Of a DNA stretch of 64,000 nucleotides, positions 42,374 through 51,373 are shown one piece after another (within the stretch, counting starts at the first letter, position 1; every line of letters begins with the position of its first letter). The position numbers and the translations under genes were made by a program. Source of the DNA: Lysobacter prati (GTDB taxonomy: Bacteria > Pseudomonadota > Gammaproteobacteria > Xanthomonadales > Xanthomonadaceae); the NCBI RefSeq assembly GCF_009765215.1, contig NZ_VLNV01000001.1:186001-250000 (forward strand), read 5' to 3'. The notes under the pieces are model-generated. The model was not told the origin of the DNA. It saw only the letters and a list, made by a program, of their open reading frames with translations, and did no database searches.

Positions 42374-43352
42374 TTTTGTATTGCTCCGACTCGGCCAGTT
42401 CGGCCTCGTCTGTGTCTTCCGGAACGGTCGTCGTCTCGACGGCGTGTATGTCTTGCTCGGGATCGTTCACGTCCGCCGCGCGCATTCCCGGCGCGGCATC
42501 GGGGGTGCCCAGTGGGGCGGTGTCTTGTTCGTCGTGCTCGTGGTAGTCGGCGTCGATCTGTTCGTCGCCGGCTTCCATGTCTTCGTTGTCGGTACCGGCC
42601 AGCTCGTCGTCTTCGACTTCAATGCTGGCTTCGGCGCTGGTTTCGGTTTCGGCTTCGATCTCGCCTTCGATCTCGCCTTCGTTCTCGGCGATCGGCTCGC
42701 CGCCGTCCTGCGCCGCATCGATGTCGATGTCGGAGTTCGAGGCCTCGTCGGCGGCCACACCCCCGGCGATGCCGCCGGCAGCGATCGGCGGGGCGCCGTC
42801 GAACTGCAGCTGCGGTTCCAGCTCGCCGATGTCCTTGAGTTCCGACAGCGGCGGCAGTTCGTCCAGGCGCTTGAGGCCGAAGTAGTCGAGGAAGCCGCGG
42901 GTGGTGCCGAACAGTGCCGGCTTGCCGGGGACGTCGCGATGGCCGACCACGCGGATCCACTCGCGCTCTTCCAGCGCCTTGATGATGTTGCTGTTGACGG
43001 CGACGCCGCGGACCTGCTCGATCTCACCGCGCGTGATCGGCTGGCGGTAGGCGATCAGCGCCAGGGTCTCGAGGGTGGCGCGGGTGTAGCGGGTCTGGCG
43101 TTCGGTCCACAGCCTGGCCACCCAGGGGTGGACGTCGGCCTTGACCTGGAAGCGGAAGCCGGAGGCGACCTCGACCAGTTCCACGCCGCGGTTCTCGTCG
43201 GCCGCACGCAGCGCTTCGAGCGCCTGTTCGATGCTGTCGGCCGGCGCCGGCTGGTCGTCGGGGAACAGCGCCTGCAACTGGGCCAGCGTCAACGGCTGAT
43301 TGGAGCCCAGCAGGGCGGCTTCGACGATGCGGATGACTAGCTGTTGATCCAT
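42366..43352 (-). CDS. scpB: chromosome segregation and condensation protein ScpB
   Basis: A 328-residue kleisin-partner protein with two winged-helix domains in the first 190 residues. Signatures are EIEQVRGVAVNSNIIKALEE, EWIRVVGHRDVPGKPALFGT and TRGFLDYFGLKRLDELPPLS. The last 130 residues are a highly acidic, low-complexity tail (ENEGEIEGEIEAETETSAEA), not needed for the fold. It binds ScpA and SMC. It shares its operon with scpA, 140 bp upstream with a REP pair in between. Confidence 0.93.
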   Translation of the reverse strand: MDQQLVIRIVEAALLGSNQPLTLAQLQALFPDDQPAPADSIEQALEALRAADENRGVELVEVASGFRFQVKADVHPWVARLWTERQTRYTRATLETLALIAYRQPITRGEIEQVRGVAVNSNIIKALEEREWIRVVGHRDVPGKPALFGTTRGFLDYFGLKRLDELPPLSELKDIGELEPQLQFDGAPPIAAGGIAGGVAADEASNSDIDIDAAQDGGEPIAENEGEIEGEIEAETETSAEASIEVEDDELAGTDNEDMEAGDEQIDADYHEHDEQDTAPLGTPDAAPGMRAADVNDPEQDIHAVETTTVPEDTDEAELAESEQYKND

Positions 43353-43387
43353 GCGGAGTTGGTTGCTCTAGTTGGGCCCTTGGAACC

Positions 43388-43469
43388 CGACATTCCCGCG
43401 AAGGCGGGAACCCTGTGTCTTTGCTTGCAGCGCCTGAAGGCGCTGGGTCCCCGCCTTCGCGGGGATGAC
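43388..43469. repeat. inverted REP pair (BIME-like) between scpA and scpB
   Basis: TTCCCGCGAAGGCGGGAA (43393-43410) and TCCCCGCCTTCGCGGGGA (43448-43465) are two hairpins in opposite orientation, the second followed by TGACG. They are the same family as the copies at 25497 and 54409, and lie inside the scpA-scpB operon. Confidence 0.82.
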
Positions 43470-43492
43470 GATCAAAACCTCGAATCCGGCCG

Positions 43493-44413
43493 TCAGTCGT
43501 CGTTCGCAGCCGGTTCGTCGAACTCGCTGCTCAGCTCGATCTCTTCCCCATCCTTCAGCAGTGCCAGCGACTTGACGTAGATCGGTGCGAACGGCGCGTC
43601 CTGCACGATCTCGACCAGTTGCTCCTTGGCCAGCGTCAGCAGGCCCAGGAAGGTCACCACCACGCCGAGTTTCCCTTCCTCGGCGGTGAACAACGACTCG
43701 AAGCGGTAGAAACTGCCGTCCTTCAGCCGTTCCAGCAGCTCGCCCATGCGCTGGCGGACACTGAGTGCATCGCGCTTGATCGCGTGCTGGGTGAACAGTT
43801 CGGCGCGCTTGAACACGTCGTGCAGCGCCAGCAGCATCTCCTTGAGCTCCACCGGCGGCGGCAGGCGGACCGAGGCGCGGTCGGGCACGAATGCCTGTAC
43901 CGGTGCCGTGTCGCGATCCTGCCGGGGCAGGGTGTCGATGTCTTCGGCGGCCTTCTTGAAGCGTTCGTACTCCTGCAGCCTGCGCACCAGCTCGGCGCGC
44001 GGGTCGTCTTCCTCGCCTTCCTCGACGGCCGAGCGCGGCAGCAGCATGCGCGACTTGATCTCGGCCAGCATCGCGGCCATGACCAGGTAGTCGGCCGCGA
44101 GCTCGAAGCGCATCTCGTGCATGGCCTGGATGTAGTCGACGTACTGGCGGGTGATGTCCGCCACGGGGATGTCGAGGATGTCCAGGTTCTGCCGGCGGAT
44201 CAGGTAGAGCAGCAGGTCGAGCGGTCCTTCGAACGCCTCCAGGATGATTTCCAGGGCGTCCGGCGGGATGTACAGGTCCTGCGGGATCTGCAGCACCGGC
44301 TGGCCATGCACTACCGCCAGCGGCATTTCCTGCTGCTGCGGGTGCGTGGGAGCCTGGGACTGGGCGACCACGATCTGCGGGTCGCTCGCGTCGGCTGCGC
44401 GTTCTTCGGTCAT
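43493..44413 (-). CDS. scpA: segregation and condensation protein ScpA (kleisin)
   Basis: A 306-residue kleisin. After an extended N-terminal stretch (about 50 residues, QAPTHPQQQEMPLAV) come the conserved FEGPLDLLLYLIRRQNLDIL, ADITRQYVDYIQAMHEM and AAMLAEIKSRMLLPR. The C-terminal winged helix (FYRFESLFTAEEGKLGVVVT) binds the SMC head. It bridges SMC heads with ScpB. Start at 44413 is preferred to the far upstream frame because the upstream extension runs through the divergent region. Confidence 0.92.
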   Translation of the reverse strand: MTEERAADASDPQIVVAQSQAPTHPQQQEMPLAVVHGQPVLQIPQDLYIPPDALEIILEAFEGPLDLLLYLIRRQNLDILDIPVADITRQYVDYIQAMHEMRFELAADYLVMAAMLAEIKSRMLLPRSAVEEGEEDDPRAELVRRLQEYERFKKAAEDIDTLPRQDRDTAPVQAFVPDRASVRLPPPVELKEMLLALHDVFKRAELFTQHAIKRDALSVRQRMGELLERLKDGSFYRFESLFTAEEGKLGVVVTFLGLLTLAKEQLVEIVQDAPFAPIYVKSLALLKDGEEIELSSEFDEPAANDD

Positions 44414-44775
44414 TCGGAACCGGCCCCTCCGGGCCGTGGGCACTGCTATCGCTTCGGTGCTGGCGGCCTGATGAGGCCACCATATGGGTGCAACGGACTG
44501 CTTAAGTCGGTGCTGAGCCCGAACGCCTACGACCTGCGCACCATGCGGGGGCGTGGCGGCGAAAGTCGATCCGGGTACGGGCGCAGGCCGTTGGGGGCAG
44601 CGGCGCACCACCTGGGTGCGTGCGTGGCGACGGTGTGGGGAGCCAGTCGCGACGGCCGCTGCATCCGGCCTTGGGCTGTGGAAGCTAGGGTACGGCCTCG
44701 TTCTGGCCGTGTCCAGCGGCGGCTGCGCGGGCAATGGCTACAATTCATTCAGACCCGAGAGGATGCACAGAACGC
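44414..44775. other. 362-bp divergent intergenic region, no gene seen
   Basis: The gap between scpA (-) and yciI (+) must hold both promoters. TACAAT at 44739-44744 looks like a -10 box for yciI, but no good -35 lies at the right distance. Short frames in it look like shadows of no coding value. Confidence 0.4.
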
Positions 44776-45075
44776 ATGTGGTACGTGATCGAAGGATATG
44801 ACGGCAAAGATGTACTGGCCCAGCGCATGCAGGCCCGTCCCGAGCACCTGGCCCGCCTGACCGCGCTGCGCGACCAGGGTCGCCTGCTGCTGGCAGGGCC
44901 GTGTCCGGCGATAGATGCCGAGGATCCGGGCCCGGCCGGCTTTAGTGGCAGCGTGGTGATCGCCGAGTTTGAATCGCTGGTCGCTGCCCGCGCCTGGGCA
45001 GACGCCGACCCCTATGTCGCGGCCGGGGTCTACCAGCGGGTCGAAGTCCGGCCGTTCCGCAAGGTCCTGCCGTGA
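44776..45075 (+). CDS. YciI-family protein
   Basis: A 99-residue ferredoxin-like-fold protein. The start [20 protein letters not shown] and the conserved His in [20 protein letters not shown], then GPC, match YciI, as does the Asp in [13 protein letters not shown]. These are dehalogenase-like or chlorinating folds without established role. The YciI-BolA pair is a common arrangement. It overlaps bolA by 4 bp (GTGA). Confidence 0.9.
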   Translation: MWYVIEGYDGKDVLAQRMQARPEHLARLTALRDQGRLLLAGPCPAIDAEDPGPAGFSGSVVIAEFESLVAARAWADADPYVAAGVYQRVEVRPFRKVLP

Positions 45076-45377
45076 GCCCAAACGTCGGTATGGGCCCGCT
45101 GCCCCGCGAGCAGCGGGTCGCGGCCATTCGCGCCGCCCTGGAGGCGGCGCTGTCGCCGCAGTCGCTTGAGGTCCAGGACGACAGCCACCGCCACGCCGGC
45201 CATGCCGGTGCCGCCGATGGCCGCGGCCACTTCAGTGTCGACATCGTCAGCCAGGCCTTCGCCGGGCTCAGTCCGATTGCCCGGCACCGGGTGGTGTATG
45301 CGGCTGTCGGCTCTCTGATGGATACCGACATCCATGCTCTGGCGATCCGCGCCCGGGCCCCAGGCGAGGTCGGTTGA
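45072..45377 (+). CDS. BolA family protein
   Basis: A 101-residue BolA fold. GTG start at 45072 with a GTGA overlap to yciI. The core reads [20 protein letters not shown], where the His residues are ligands for a [2Fe-2S] cluster shared with a monothiol glutaredoxin, followed by [20 protein letters not shown] and [20 protein letters not shown]. It helps iron-sulphur handling; a regulatory role is also described. Confidence 0.92.
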   Translation: MSPNVGMGPLPREQRVAAIRAALEAALSPQSLEVQDDSHRHAGHAGAADGRGHFSVDIVSQAFAGLSPIARHRVVYAAVGSLMDTDIHALAIRARAPGEVG

Positions 45378-45509
45378 GCTCGCTCGACGGGTGTACGCGG
45401 GGTGACGAGCATGTCGCGCCGCAGCATCTTCTTCAGCGCTGAGAGCCTTGTGGCGCGGTGTCCTGAGAGCATGTCTCAAGTCGCATAACAATCGCTTTAC
45501 ACTTGCGCT

Positions 45510-45523
45510 TGTAAACGTTTACA
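45510..45523. promoter_or_regulatory. LacI-family operator palindrome TGTAAACGTTTACA
   Basis: A perfect 14-bp palindrome centred on CG, the hallmark of GalR/LacI-family operators, 33 bp upstream of the repressor gene's TTG start. A TTTACA stands 14 bp upstream. It most likely gives autoregulation, and by proximity control of the glycan locus. No second copy was seen in the window. Confidence 0.75.
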
Positions 45524-45556
45524 GTCGGCCCGCATCAAGCCGCGGAGCCACCAGTC

Positions 45557-46585
45557 TTGGCCAGCGTAACCATCAAAGATGTTGCACGCGTGGCCCAGGT
45601 ATCGGTGGCCACCGTGTCCCGGGCACTCAACGGCCATGGCAACGTCGCCGAAGAGGTCCGCAACCGGGTACTGGCGGCGGCGAACGAGCTGCGCTACACC
45701 CCGCATGCGGCCGCCCGCAGCCTCAGTAGCCGCCGCACCCAGACCTTGGGCGTGGTCCTGCCCGACCTGCATGGCGAATTCTTCTCCGAACTGATGCGCG
45801 GCATCGACCAGGTGGCGCGGGCGTCGCGCCTGCACCTGCTGGTGTCGAGCTACCACGGCAATCCGGAAGAGCAGGGCGCGGCACTGCGCGCGATGCGCGG
45901 CCGCGTCGACGGCCTGCTGGTGATGTCGCCGTATGTGGTGACGCCTACCGTGTTGAGCGAGCACCTGGAGCCGTCGCTGCCGGCGGTGCTGATCAACAGC
46001 CAGTCCGGCCTTGATGGTGCCGCGGTGATCGGCGTCGACAACCACGGTGGCGCTGTGGCGATGGTCCGGCACCTGGTCGACGGCGGCCATCGCCGCATCG
46101 CCTTCATTGCCGGACCGGAAGACAACTTCGACGCGCACGAGCGACTGCGCGGTTACCGCGATGCGCTGGCGGAACTGTTGCCCGACGCCAGGCCGTGGGT
46201 GATGCAGGGCGGGTTCGACGAAGCGTCCGGCCATCGTGCCGGTCGCGAACTGCTGGCCGCGTCGCCGCGGCCCGATGCCGTCTTCGCCGCCAACGACATG
46301 ATGGCGCTGGGCTGCCTGTTCGCGTTCGCCCAGTCCGGCGTGCGCGTGCCGCAGGACATCGCACTGGCCGGATTCGACGACATCCCGCTGGCGCGTTACG
46401 TCCATCCCACCCTGACCACGATGCGGGTCAACATTGCCGAGCTGGGTGCGCGCGCTGCGCGTCAGCTGATGGCCCGCGTCGCCGGTGAAACCATCCCGGA
46501 CTCCAACTCCATTGCGCTGCCGACCGAGCTGATCGTGCGCGAGTCGAGCGTCGTCAATCCCACCCCGGTTAATCCGACAAGTTGA
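45557..46585 (+). CDS. LacI-family transcriptional repressor
   Basis: A 342-residue regulator with an N-terminal LacI helix-turn-helix (TIKDVARVAQVSVATVSRAL) and hinge (TPHAAARSLSSRRTQTLGVV), then a periplasmic-binding-like effector domain. The effector domain contains LLVMSPYVV, HLVDGGHRRIAFIAGPEDN and DAVFAANDMMALGCLFAFAQ. The TTG at 45557 is the start, 12 bp after a GGAG sequence. It lies 86 bp upstream of the TonB receptor gene and is the likely sugar-responsive controller of the locus. Confidence 0.95.
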   Translation: MASVTIKDVARVAQVSVATVSRALNGHGNVAEEVRNRVLAAANELRYTPHAAARSLSSRRTQTLGVVLPDLHGEFFSELMRGIDQVARASRLHLLVSSYHGNPEEQGAALRAMRGRVDGLLVMSPYVVTPTVLSEHLEPSLPAVLINSQSGLDGAAVIGVDNHGGAVAMVRHLVDGGHRRIAFIAGPEDNFDAHERLRGYRDALAELLPDARPWVMQGGFDEASGHRAGRELLAASPRPDAVFAANDMMALGCLFAFAQSGVRVPQDIALAGFDDIPLARYVHPTLTTMRVNIAELGARAARQLMARVAGETIPDSNSIALPTELIVRESSVVNPTPVNPTS

Positions 46586-46671
46586 TTCGTGCTGGCCTTC
46601 CCCCGATTGGTCCAGTGCGTGTGCGGCCGCAAGTGACCCACCGTTCGAATGGATTTGAAGAGAGGAAGCAG

Positions 46672-49635
46672 ATGAAGCCCCATCCGTGCTCCGAACATCG
46701 CCCAACCCCCCGGTTGCTGGCCTGTGCCCTGGCTTCGTGCCTCGCCCTTGCGACCCCCGTCGCGCTGGCCCAGAGCACCGCAGCCACCATCCGAGGACAG
46801 ATCACCGTTGATTCGGCTCCCGCCGGCGACGCCCAGGTCACCGCGACCAATGTGGCCACCGGTCTTACCCGCAAGGTCCAGGCGGCCAACGGCTACTACA
46901 ACGTCGGCGGCTTGCCACCCGGTACCTATCGCGTCGATGTCGTTGCGGGCAACGCAACCACCACGCGCAACATCACCGTGCAGGTCGGACAGACGGCGAC
47001 CGTCAATCTCGTTGCGGCAGGCGGTGTCGCCGAAGTGGCCCCCGCCGCGGATGCGACTGAAATAGATTCGGTCACTGTCACCTCGGATTTCGTGCCCGAG
47101 ACCAAGACCTCCGAGATCGCAACCTACGTCACCGGCAAGCAGATCGACTCGTTGCCGCAGGGCACCCGGAACTTCCTTGCGTTTGCAGATCTTGCGCCTG
47201 GCGTGCAGTTCCAGGGGGGCGGTCCGGAAGGTTCGACCCGGATCAAGTCCGGTGCGCAGAGCGCCAATGGCATCAACGTCTACATCGACGGCGTCGGTCA
47301 GAAGAACTATGTCCTGCAAGGCGGCATCAGCGGCCAGGATTCGACCCGGGGCAACCCGTTCCCGCAGTCGGCGATCGGCGAATACAAGGTCATCAGCCAG
47401 AACTACAAGGCCGAGTTCGACCAGCTCAGCAGCGCCGCAGTGGTCGCCACCACGCGCTCGGGCACCAATGATTTCGAAGGCAGCTTCTTCTGGGACTACA
47501 CCTACACCGGCTGGCGCGATCGGACCGTGTTCGAAGAACGCAACGACACCAAGGCCAGGAGCAAGGAGGAGCAGTACGGCGCGACGTTCGGTGGTCCGAT
47601 CCTTCGCGACCAGGCGCACTTCTTCCTGTCCTACGAGGCCAAGGAATACGAGTCTCCGCGCACGCTGATCCCCGGCCGCGGTTTCACCCTCGACGAGTTG
47701 CCGGCCAACGTGCAGGCGCAGGCCGGGAACGGGTTCTATACCGCGCCGTTCAAGGAGGACCTGTACTTCGGCAAGATCGACTGGGCGATCGGCGAGAACC
47801 ACTATCTCGAGCTGACCGGCAAGTACCGCGACGAGAGCGAGATAACCAGCATCGGTGACCTCAACGTGCCCAACTACGCCACCAGCAAGGACAACTCCGA
47901 GACCCGCGTCGACCTGCGCTATCAATACACCAATGGCGACTGGCTCAACGATGCCCACCTGACCTACGAGGAGGCGACGTTCAATCCGCGTCCGGTCAAC
48001 AACGGCATTGCCTACAACCTCAGTGACGACACCAACATCTTCGACACGGTGGTGCGCACCGGCGCCGGATCGGACTTCCAGGACAAGGGCCAGGAAGGCT
48101 GGGGCCTCCAGGACGACCTGACCTTCACCGGCTGGCAAGGCCATACGGTCAAGGGCGGCGTGAAGTTCAAGAGCGTCGAAGTCAGTGCGATCGAGCGCCA
48201 GCCCTACAACCCACAGTTCACCTACAACATCCATGGCAGCCTGACCCAGCCGATCAATGTCCGCTTCGGTTCGGCGTTGCCGGGTGTCGGCGATGGCAGC
48301 GCGAAATCGCGCAACCGGCAATATGGCTTCTATATCCAGGACGACTGGGAGGTCAACGACAAGCTGATCGTCAACCTGGGCTTGCGCTACGACTACGAGG
48401 AAAGCCCGACCTACCTCGACTACGTGACGCCCGATGACGTTGTGGCAGCCTTGCGCGGCTCGACCGCCATCAACAATCCCAACTCCGGCATCAACGTCAA
48501 CGACTACATCAGCACCGGCAACAACCGCGACTCGTTCAAGGATGGCTGGCAGCCGCGTGTGGGCTTCTCCTACGACCTCGATGCCGACCAGCAACACGTG
48601 ATCTACGGCGGTGCTGGCCGCGCCTACGATCGCAACCTGTTCGACTGGCTGCAGCTGGAAGTCACCAAGGCCTCCTTCCCGACGACCGAAGTCTGGTTCC
48701 GTCGTGCCGATGGAACGTGCCCGACGTCGGCGCCGTGCGTGGATTTCAGCCCTTCGTACTTCGATCCGGCCGTGCTGGCTGCGCTGGCTTCCCCGAGCGG
48801 CGCCGGGCGTGAAGTGTTCGCGATCGACAACAACATCAAGACGCCGTATTCGGACCAGTTCAGCCTCGGCATGCGCAACTCGGTGGGCATCTGGCTCACC
48901 GATGCCACGGTGTCGTACATCGAAAGTTTCGACGGCTTCGCGTTCCTGCTGGGCAACCGTCGCCCGGACGGTTCGTTCTTCCGCCCGGACTTCAACTGGG
49001 GGGCGCCGTTCGGCCAGGGCCTGACCGGCTTCAGCAACCTGATCATCGGCACCAACGGCATCAAGACGCGCGCGACCTCGCTGTTCCTGAAGGCGGAGAA
49101 GCCGTACACGGCGGAATCGCGCTGGGGCGTGACCTTCGCCTACACCTACACCGACGCCAAGGAAAACCGGCAGGGCGGGGAAGTGTTCGCACTCGATTTC
49201 CCGACGCTCGGTGGCTACGGTTGGAAGAAGGCCAAGGACGTGCCCGAGCATCGACTCGTCTCGACGGGCATCTATGATGGCCCCGCCGGCTTTACTTTCT
49301 CCGGCAAGCTGACGCTGGCGACCCCGGTCTGGCGCTATTCGACCAATTGCCTGGACGTAGACAAGGCCGACAATTGCTTCATCGACCAGTACCAACCCGA
49401 CGGGGATCTTGGATTCAAGCAGTTCGACGTGGCGGTGATCAAGGAATTCGACACCGGGGCCGGATTGAAGATGTGGATGCGTGGCGACATCCTGAACCTG
49501 TTCGATTGGGCCAACTACGCCGGTTACGACGATTTCCCCGGCGGTTTCCAGAGTCCCAACGACAACTTCGGTGAGCCCAATACACAGTTCTTCCCGACCC
49601 GGACGTTCAAGCTGTCCCTCGGCTTCAACTTCTGA
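46672..49635 (+). CDS. Oar-like TonB-dependent receptor
   Basis: A 987-residue outer-membrane transporter. A signal peptide (ACALASCLALATPVALAQ) precedes a carboxypeptidase-regulatory-like domain (IRGQITVDSAPAGDAQVTAT, to about residue 115), the plug (QGTRNFLAFADLAPGVQF, INVYIDGVGQKNYVLQGGIS) and a beta-barrel ending in Phe (RTFKLSLGFNF). This Oar-like domain order is common in xanthomonads. A TonB box cannot be fixed by eye; DSVTVTSD is a candidate. GAGAGGAAG lies before the ATG. It would import oligosaccharides for the enzymes and importer downstream. No SusD-like partner is present. Confidence 0.93.
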   Translation: MKPHPCSEHRPTPRLLACALASCLALATPVALAQSTAATIRGQITVDSAPAGDAQVTATNVATGLTRKVQAANGYYNVGGLPPGTYRVDVVAGNATTTRNITVQVGQTATVNLVAAGGVAEVAPAADATEIDSVTVTSDFVPETKTSEIATYVTGKQIDSLPQGTRNFLAFADLAPGVQFQGGGPEGSTRIKSGAQSANGINVYIDGVGQKNYVLQGGISGQDSTRGNPFPQSAIGEYKVISQNYKAEFDQLSSAAVVATTRSGTNDFEGSFFWDYTYTGWRDRTVFEERNDTKARSKEEQYGATFGGPILRDQAHFFLSYEAKEYESPRTLIPGRGFTLDELPANVQAQAGNGFYTAPFKEDLYFGKIDWAIGENHYLELTGKYRDESEITSIGDLNVPNYATSKDNSETRVDLRYQYTNGDWLNDAHLTYEEATFNPRPVNNGIAYNLSDDTNIFDTVVRTGAGSDFQDKGQEGWGLQDDLTFTGWQGHTVKGGVKFKSVEVSAIERQPYNPQFTYNIHGSLTQPINVRFGSALPGVGDGSAKSRNRQYGFYIQDDWEVNDKLIVNLGLRYDYEESPTYLDYVTPDDVVAALRGSTAINNPNSGINVNDYISTGNNRDSFKDGWQPRVGFSYDLDADQQHVIYGGAGRAYDRNLFDWLQLEVTKASFPTTEVWFRRADGTCPTSAPCVDFSPSYFDPAVLAALASPSGAGREVFAIDNNIKTPYSDQFSLGMRNSVGIWLTDATVSYIESFDGFAFLLGNRRPDGSFFRPDFNWGAPFGQGLTGFSNLIIGTNGIKTRATSLFLKAEKPYTAESRWGVTFAYTYTDAKENRQGGEVFALDFPTLGGYGWKKAKDVPEHRLVSTGIYDGPAGFTFSGKLTLATPVWRYSTNCLDVDKADNCFIDQYQPDGDLGFKQFDVAVIKEFDTGAGLKMWMRGDILNLFDWANYAGYDDFPGGFQSPNDNFGEPNTQFFPTRTFKLSLGFNF

Positions 49636-49640
49636 GCGCA

Positions 49641-49676
49641 GCTGCCGGCCGCCCACCTCGTCGGGCGGCCGGCAGC
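49641..49676 (+). terminator. strong intraoperonic hairpin after the TonB receptor gene
   Basis: GCTGCCGGCCGCCC / GGGCGGCCGGCAGC, a 14-bp perfect stem with an 8-nt loop, 5 bp after the stop. No U-tract follows, so it probably stabilises the receptor mRNA or causes partial termination, giving more receptor than downstream products. Confidence 0.6.
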
Positions 49677-49713
49677 CGCGTCCGGATCCTTTCCATTTCC
49701 ATGGCAGCTGCTG

Positions 49714-51366
49714 ATGTTCGATTCGTTACGACGCAACTGGGGGGCTGCATCGCTGATGGCGGTGCTGGTGTTCGTGGCCGGTTGCAAGCAGAGCGAGCCG
49801 ACGTCCCAGACGTATCCGGTCTCCTCCGCGCCGCCGGTGGAGGTGGAGCCGCTGAAGGCGGCCAAGCTCGAGCTGCCGCCGCTGTTCGCCGACATCGAGA
49901 AGCGCACGTTCCAGTTCTTCTGGGACACGACCAACGAGAAAAACGGCCTCACGCCGGATCGGTACCCCTCGCGCCCGTTCGCCAGCATCGCCTCGGTCGG
50001 CTTCGCCCTGACCGCGTACCCGATCGGCGTCGAGAACGGCTGGATCAATCGCAACCAGGCGGTTGACCGCACCCTGGTGACGCTGAAGTTCTTCCGCGAC
50101 CTGCAGTCCGGCCCGCAGGACACCGGCAAGGGCGCGTACCAGGGCTTCTACTACCACTTCCTCGACATGGACAGCGGTCATCGCTTCCAGAGCTGGGTCG
50201 AACTCTCCAGCGTGGACACCGCGTTGCTGATGATGGGGGTGCTGTTCGCGCAGAGTTACTACGACCGCGATGATCCGCGCGAGAAGCAGATCCGCGAGAT
50301 CGCCGACCAGCTCTACCGCAAGGTCGACTGGACCTGGCTGCAGCAGAACAAGCCGCTGATCTCGATGGGCTGGTTCCCGGAAAGCGGCTTCATCAAGCAC
50401 GACTGGACCGGCTACAACGAGGCGATGATGCTGTACGTGCTGGCGATGGCCTCGCCGACGCACCCGGTGGATGCCGACGCGTGGACGGTGTGGACGCGCA
50501 CCTACAACGATGTCTGGGGCGTTTACCAGGGTGAGGAGTTCCTCGCCTTCGGTCCGATGTTCGGCCATCAGTACAGCCATGTCTGGATCGACTTCCGCGG
50601 CATCCAGGACGACTACATGCGCGAGCGCGGCATCGACTATTTCGAGAACAGCCGCCGCGCCGCCTACGCCCAGCGCGCCTACGCCATCGCCAACCCGATG
50701 AAGTGGGAGGACTACGGCCACGAGACCTGGGGCCTGACCGCCAGCGATGGCCCGCAGCAGACCCTGCAGGAATTCCGCGGCGAGCAGCGCCAGTTCCGCC
50801 ACTATTCCGCCCGCGGTGCCGGCCTGCGCGACACCTTCGACGACGGTACGCTGGCGCCGACGGCGGTGATCGGTTCGCTGCCGTTCGCGCCGGAGATCGT
50901 CATTCCGACCACCGTGGCGCTGCACGATCGCTATGGCGACTACCTGTATTCCAGCTATGGGTTCCTCGATTCGTTCAACCCGAGCTTCGACTTCGACATC
51001 CCGCTCAAGACCGGGCGCCTGGTGCCGGACAAGGGCTGGGTCGCAAGCGACTACATCGGCATCGACCAGGGACCGATCCTTGCGATGATCGCCAACTACC
51101 GCAACGAGTTCGTCTGGAACGTGATGAAGCGCAATCCCTACATCCGTGCCGGACTGGAAAAGGCCGGGTTCAAGGGCGGCTGGCTGCAGCCGCAGGGCGA
51201 AACGGTCAGCACCCAGCCGCTGCCGCAGACCAAGGCCGAGAAGGACGCCGCGACTGCGCGGTCACTGGGCGAGGCCGAATCGCGCGCGGCGCAGGCCAAC
51301 GATGCGCCGCCACCGAGCAAGCCGGACGCCGCGGCGACGAAGCCGTCCGGTCCGCCGAAGCAATGA
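49714..51366 (+). CDS. glycoamylase-domain lipoprotein (GH144-type, PF10091)
   Basis: A 550-residue lipoprotein (lipobox VAGC in LVFVAGCKQSEP). The catalytic part is an (alpha/alpha)6 domain: FFWDTTNEKNGLTPDRYPSR, ASIASVGFALTAYPIGVENG, FGHQYSHVWIDFRGIQDDYM and HETWGLTASDGPQQ are characteristic of the glycoamylase domain used in GH144. GH144 enzymes described so far act on beta-1,2-glucan, releasing sophorooligosaccharides. Acidic residues in this fold support catalysis, but I cannot fix which are catalytic. The last 60 residues are low-complexity (KTAEKD-like, Pro/Ala-rich). The substrate is therefore inferred, not shown. Confidence 0.82.
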   Translation: MFDSLRRNWGAASLMAVLVFVAGCKQSEPTSQTYPVSSAPPVEVEPLKAAKLELPPLFADIEKRTFQFFWDTTNEKNGLTPDRYPSRPFASIASVGFALTAYPIGVENGWINRNQAVDRTLVTLKFFRDLQSGPQDTGKGAYQGFYYHFLDMDSGHRFQSWVELSSVDTALLMMGVLFAQSYYDRDDPREKQIREIADQLYRKVDWTWLQQNKPLISMGWFPESGFIKHDWTGYNEAMMLYVLAMASPTHPVDADAWTVWTRTYNDVWGVYQGEEFLAFGPMFGHQYSHVWIDFRGIQDDYMRERGIDYFENSRRAAYAQRAYAIANPMKWEDYGHETWGLTASDGPQQTLQEFRGEQRQFRHYSARGAGLRDTFDDGTLAPTAVIGSLPFAPEIVIPTTVALHDRYGDYLYSSYGFLDSFNPSFDFDIPLKTGRLVPDKGWVASDYIGIDQGPILAMIANYRNEFVWNVMKRNPYIRAGLEKAGFKGGWLQPQGETVSTQPLPQTKAEKDAATARSLGEAESRAAQANDAPPPSKPDAAATKPSGPPKQ

Positions 51367-51373
51367 GCACGCT

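Noticed and set aside
44553-44801. 82-residue + strand frame upstream of yciI
   Set aside because: Overlaps the yciI start in another frame, has no Shine-Dalgarno and a composition unlike the neighbours.
46462-49656. 1064-residue minus-strand frame
   Set aside because: Antisense to the TonB receptor gene, whose motifs and signal peptide are clear; the long open frame results from high GC.
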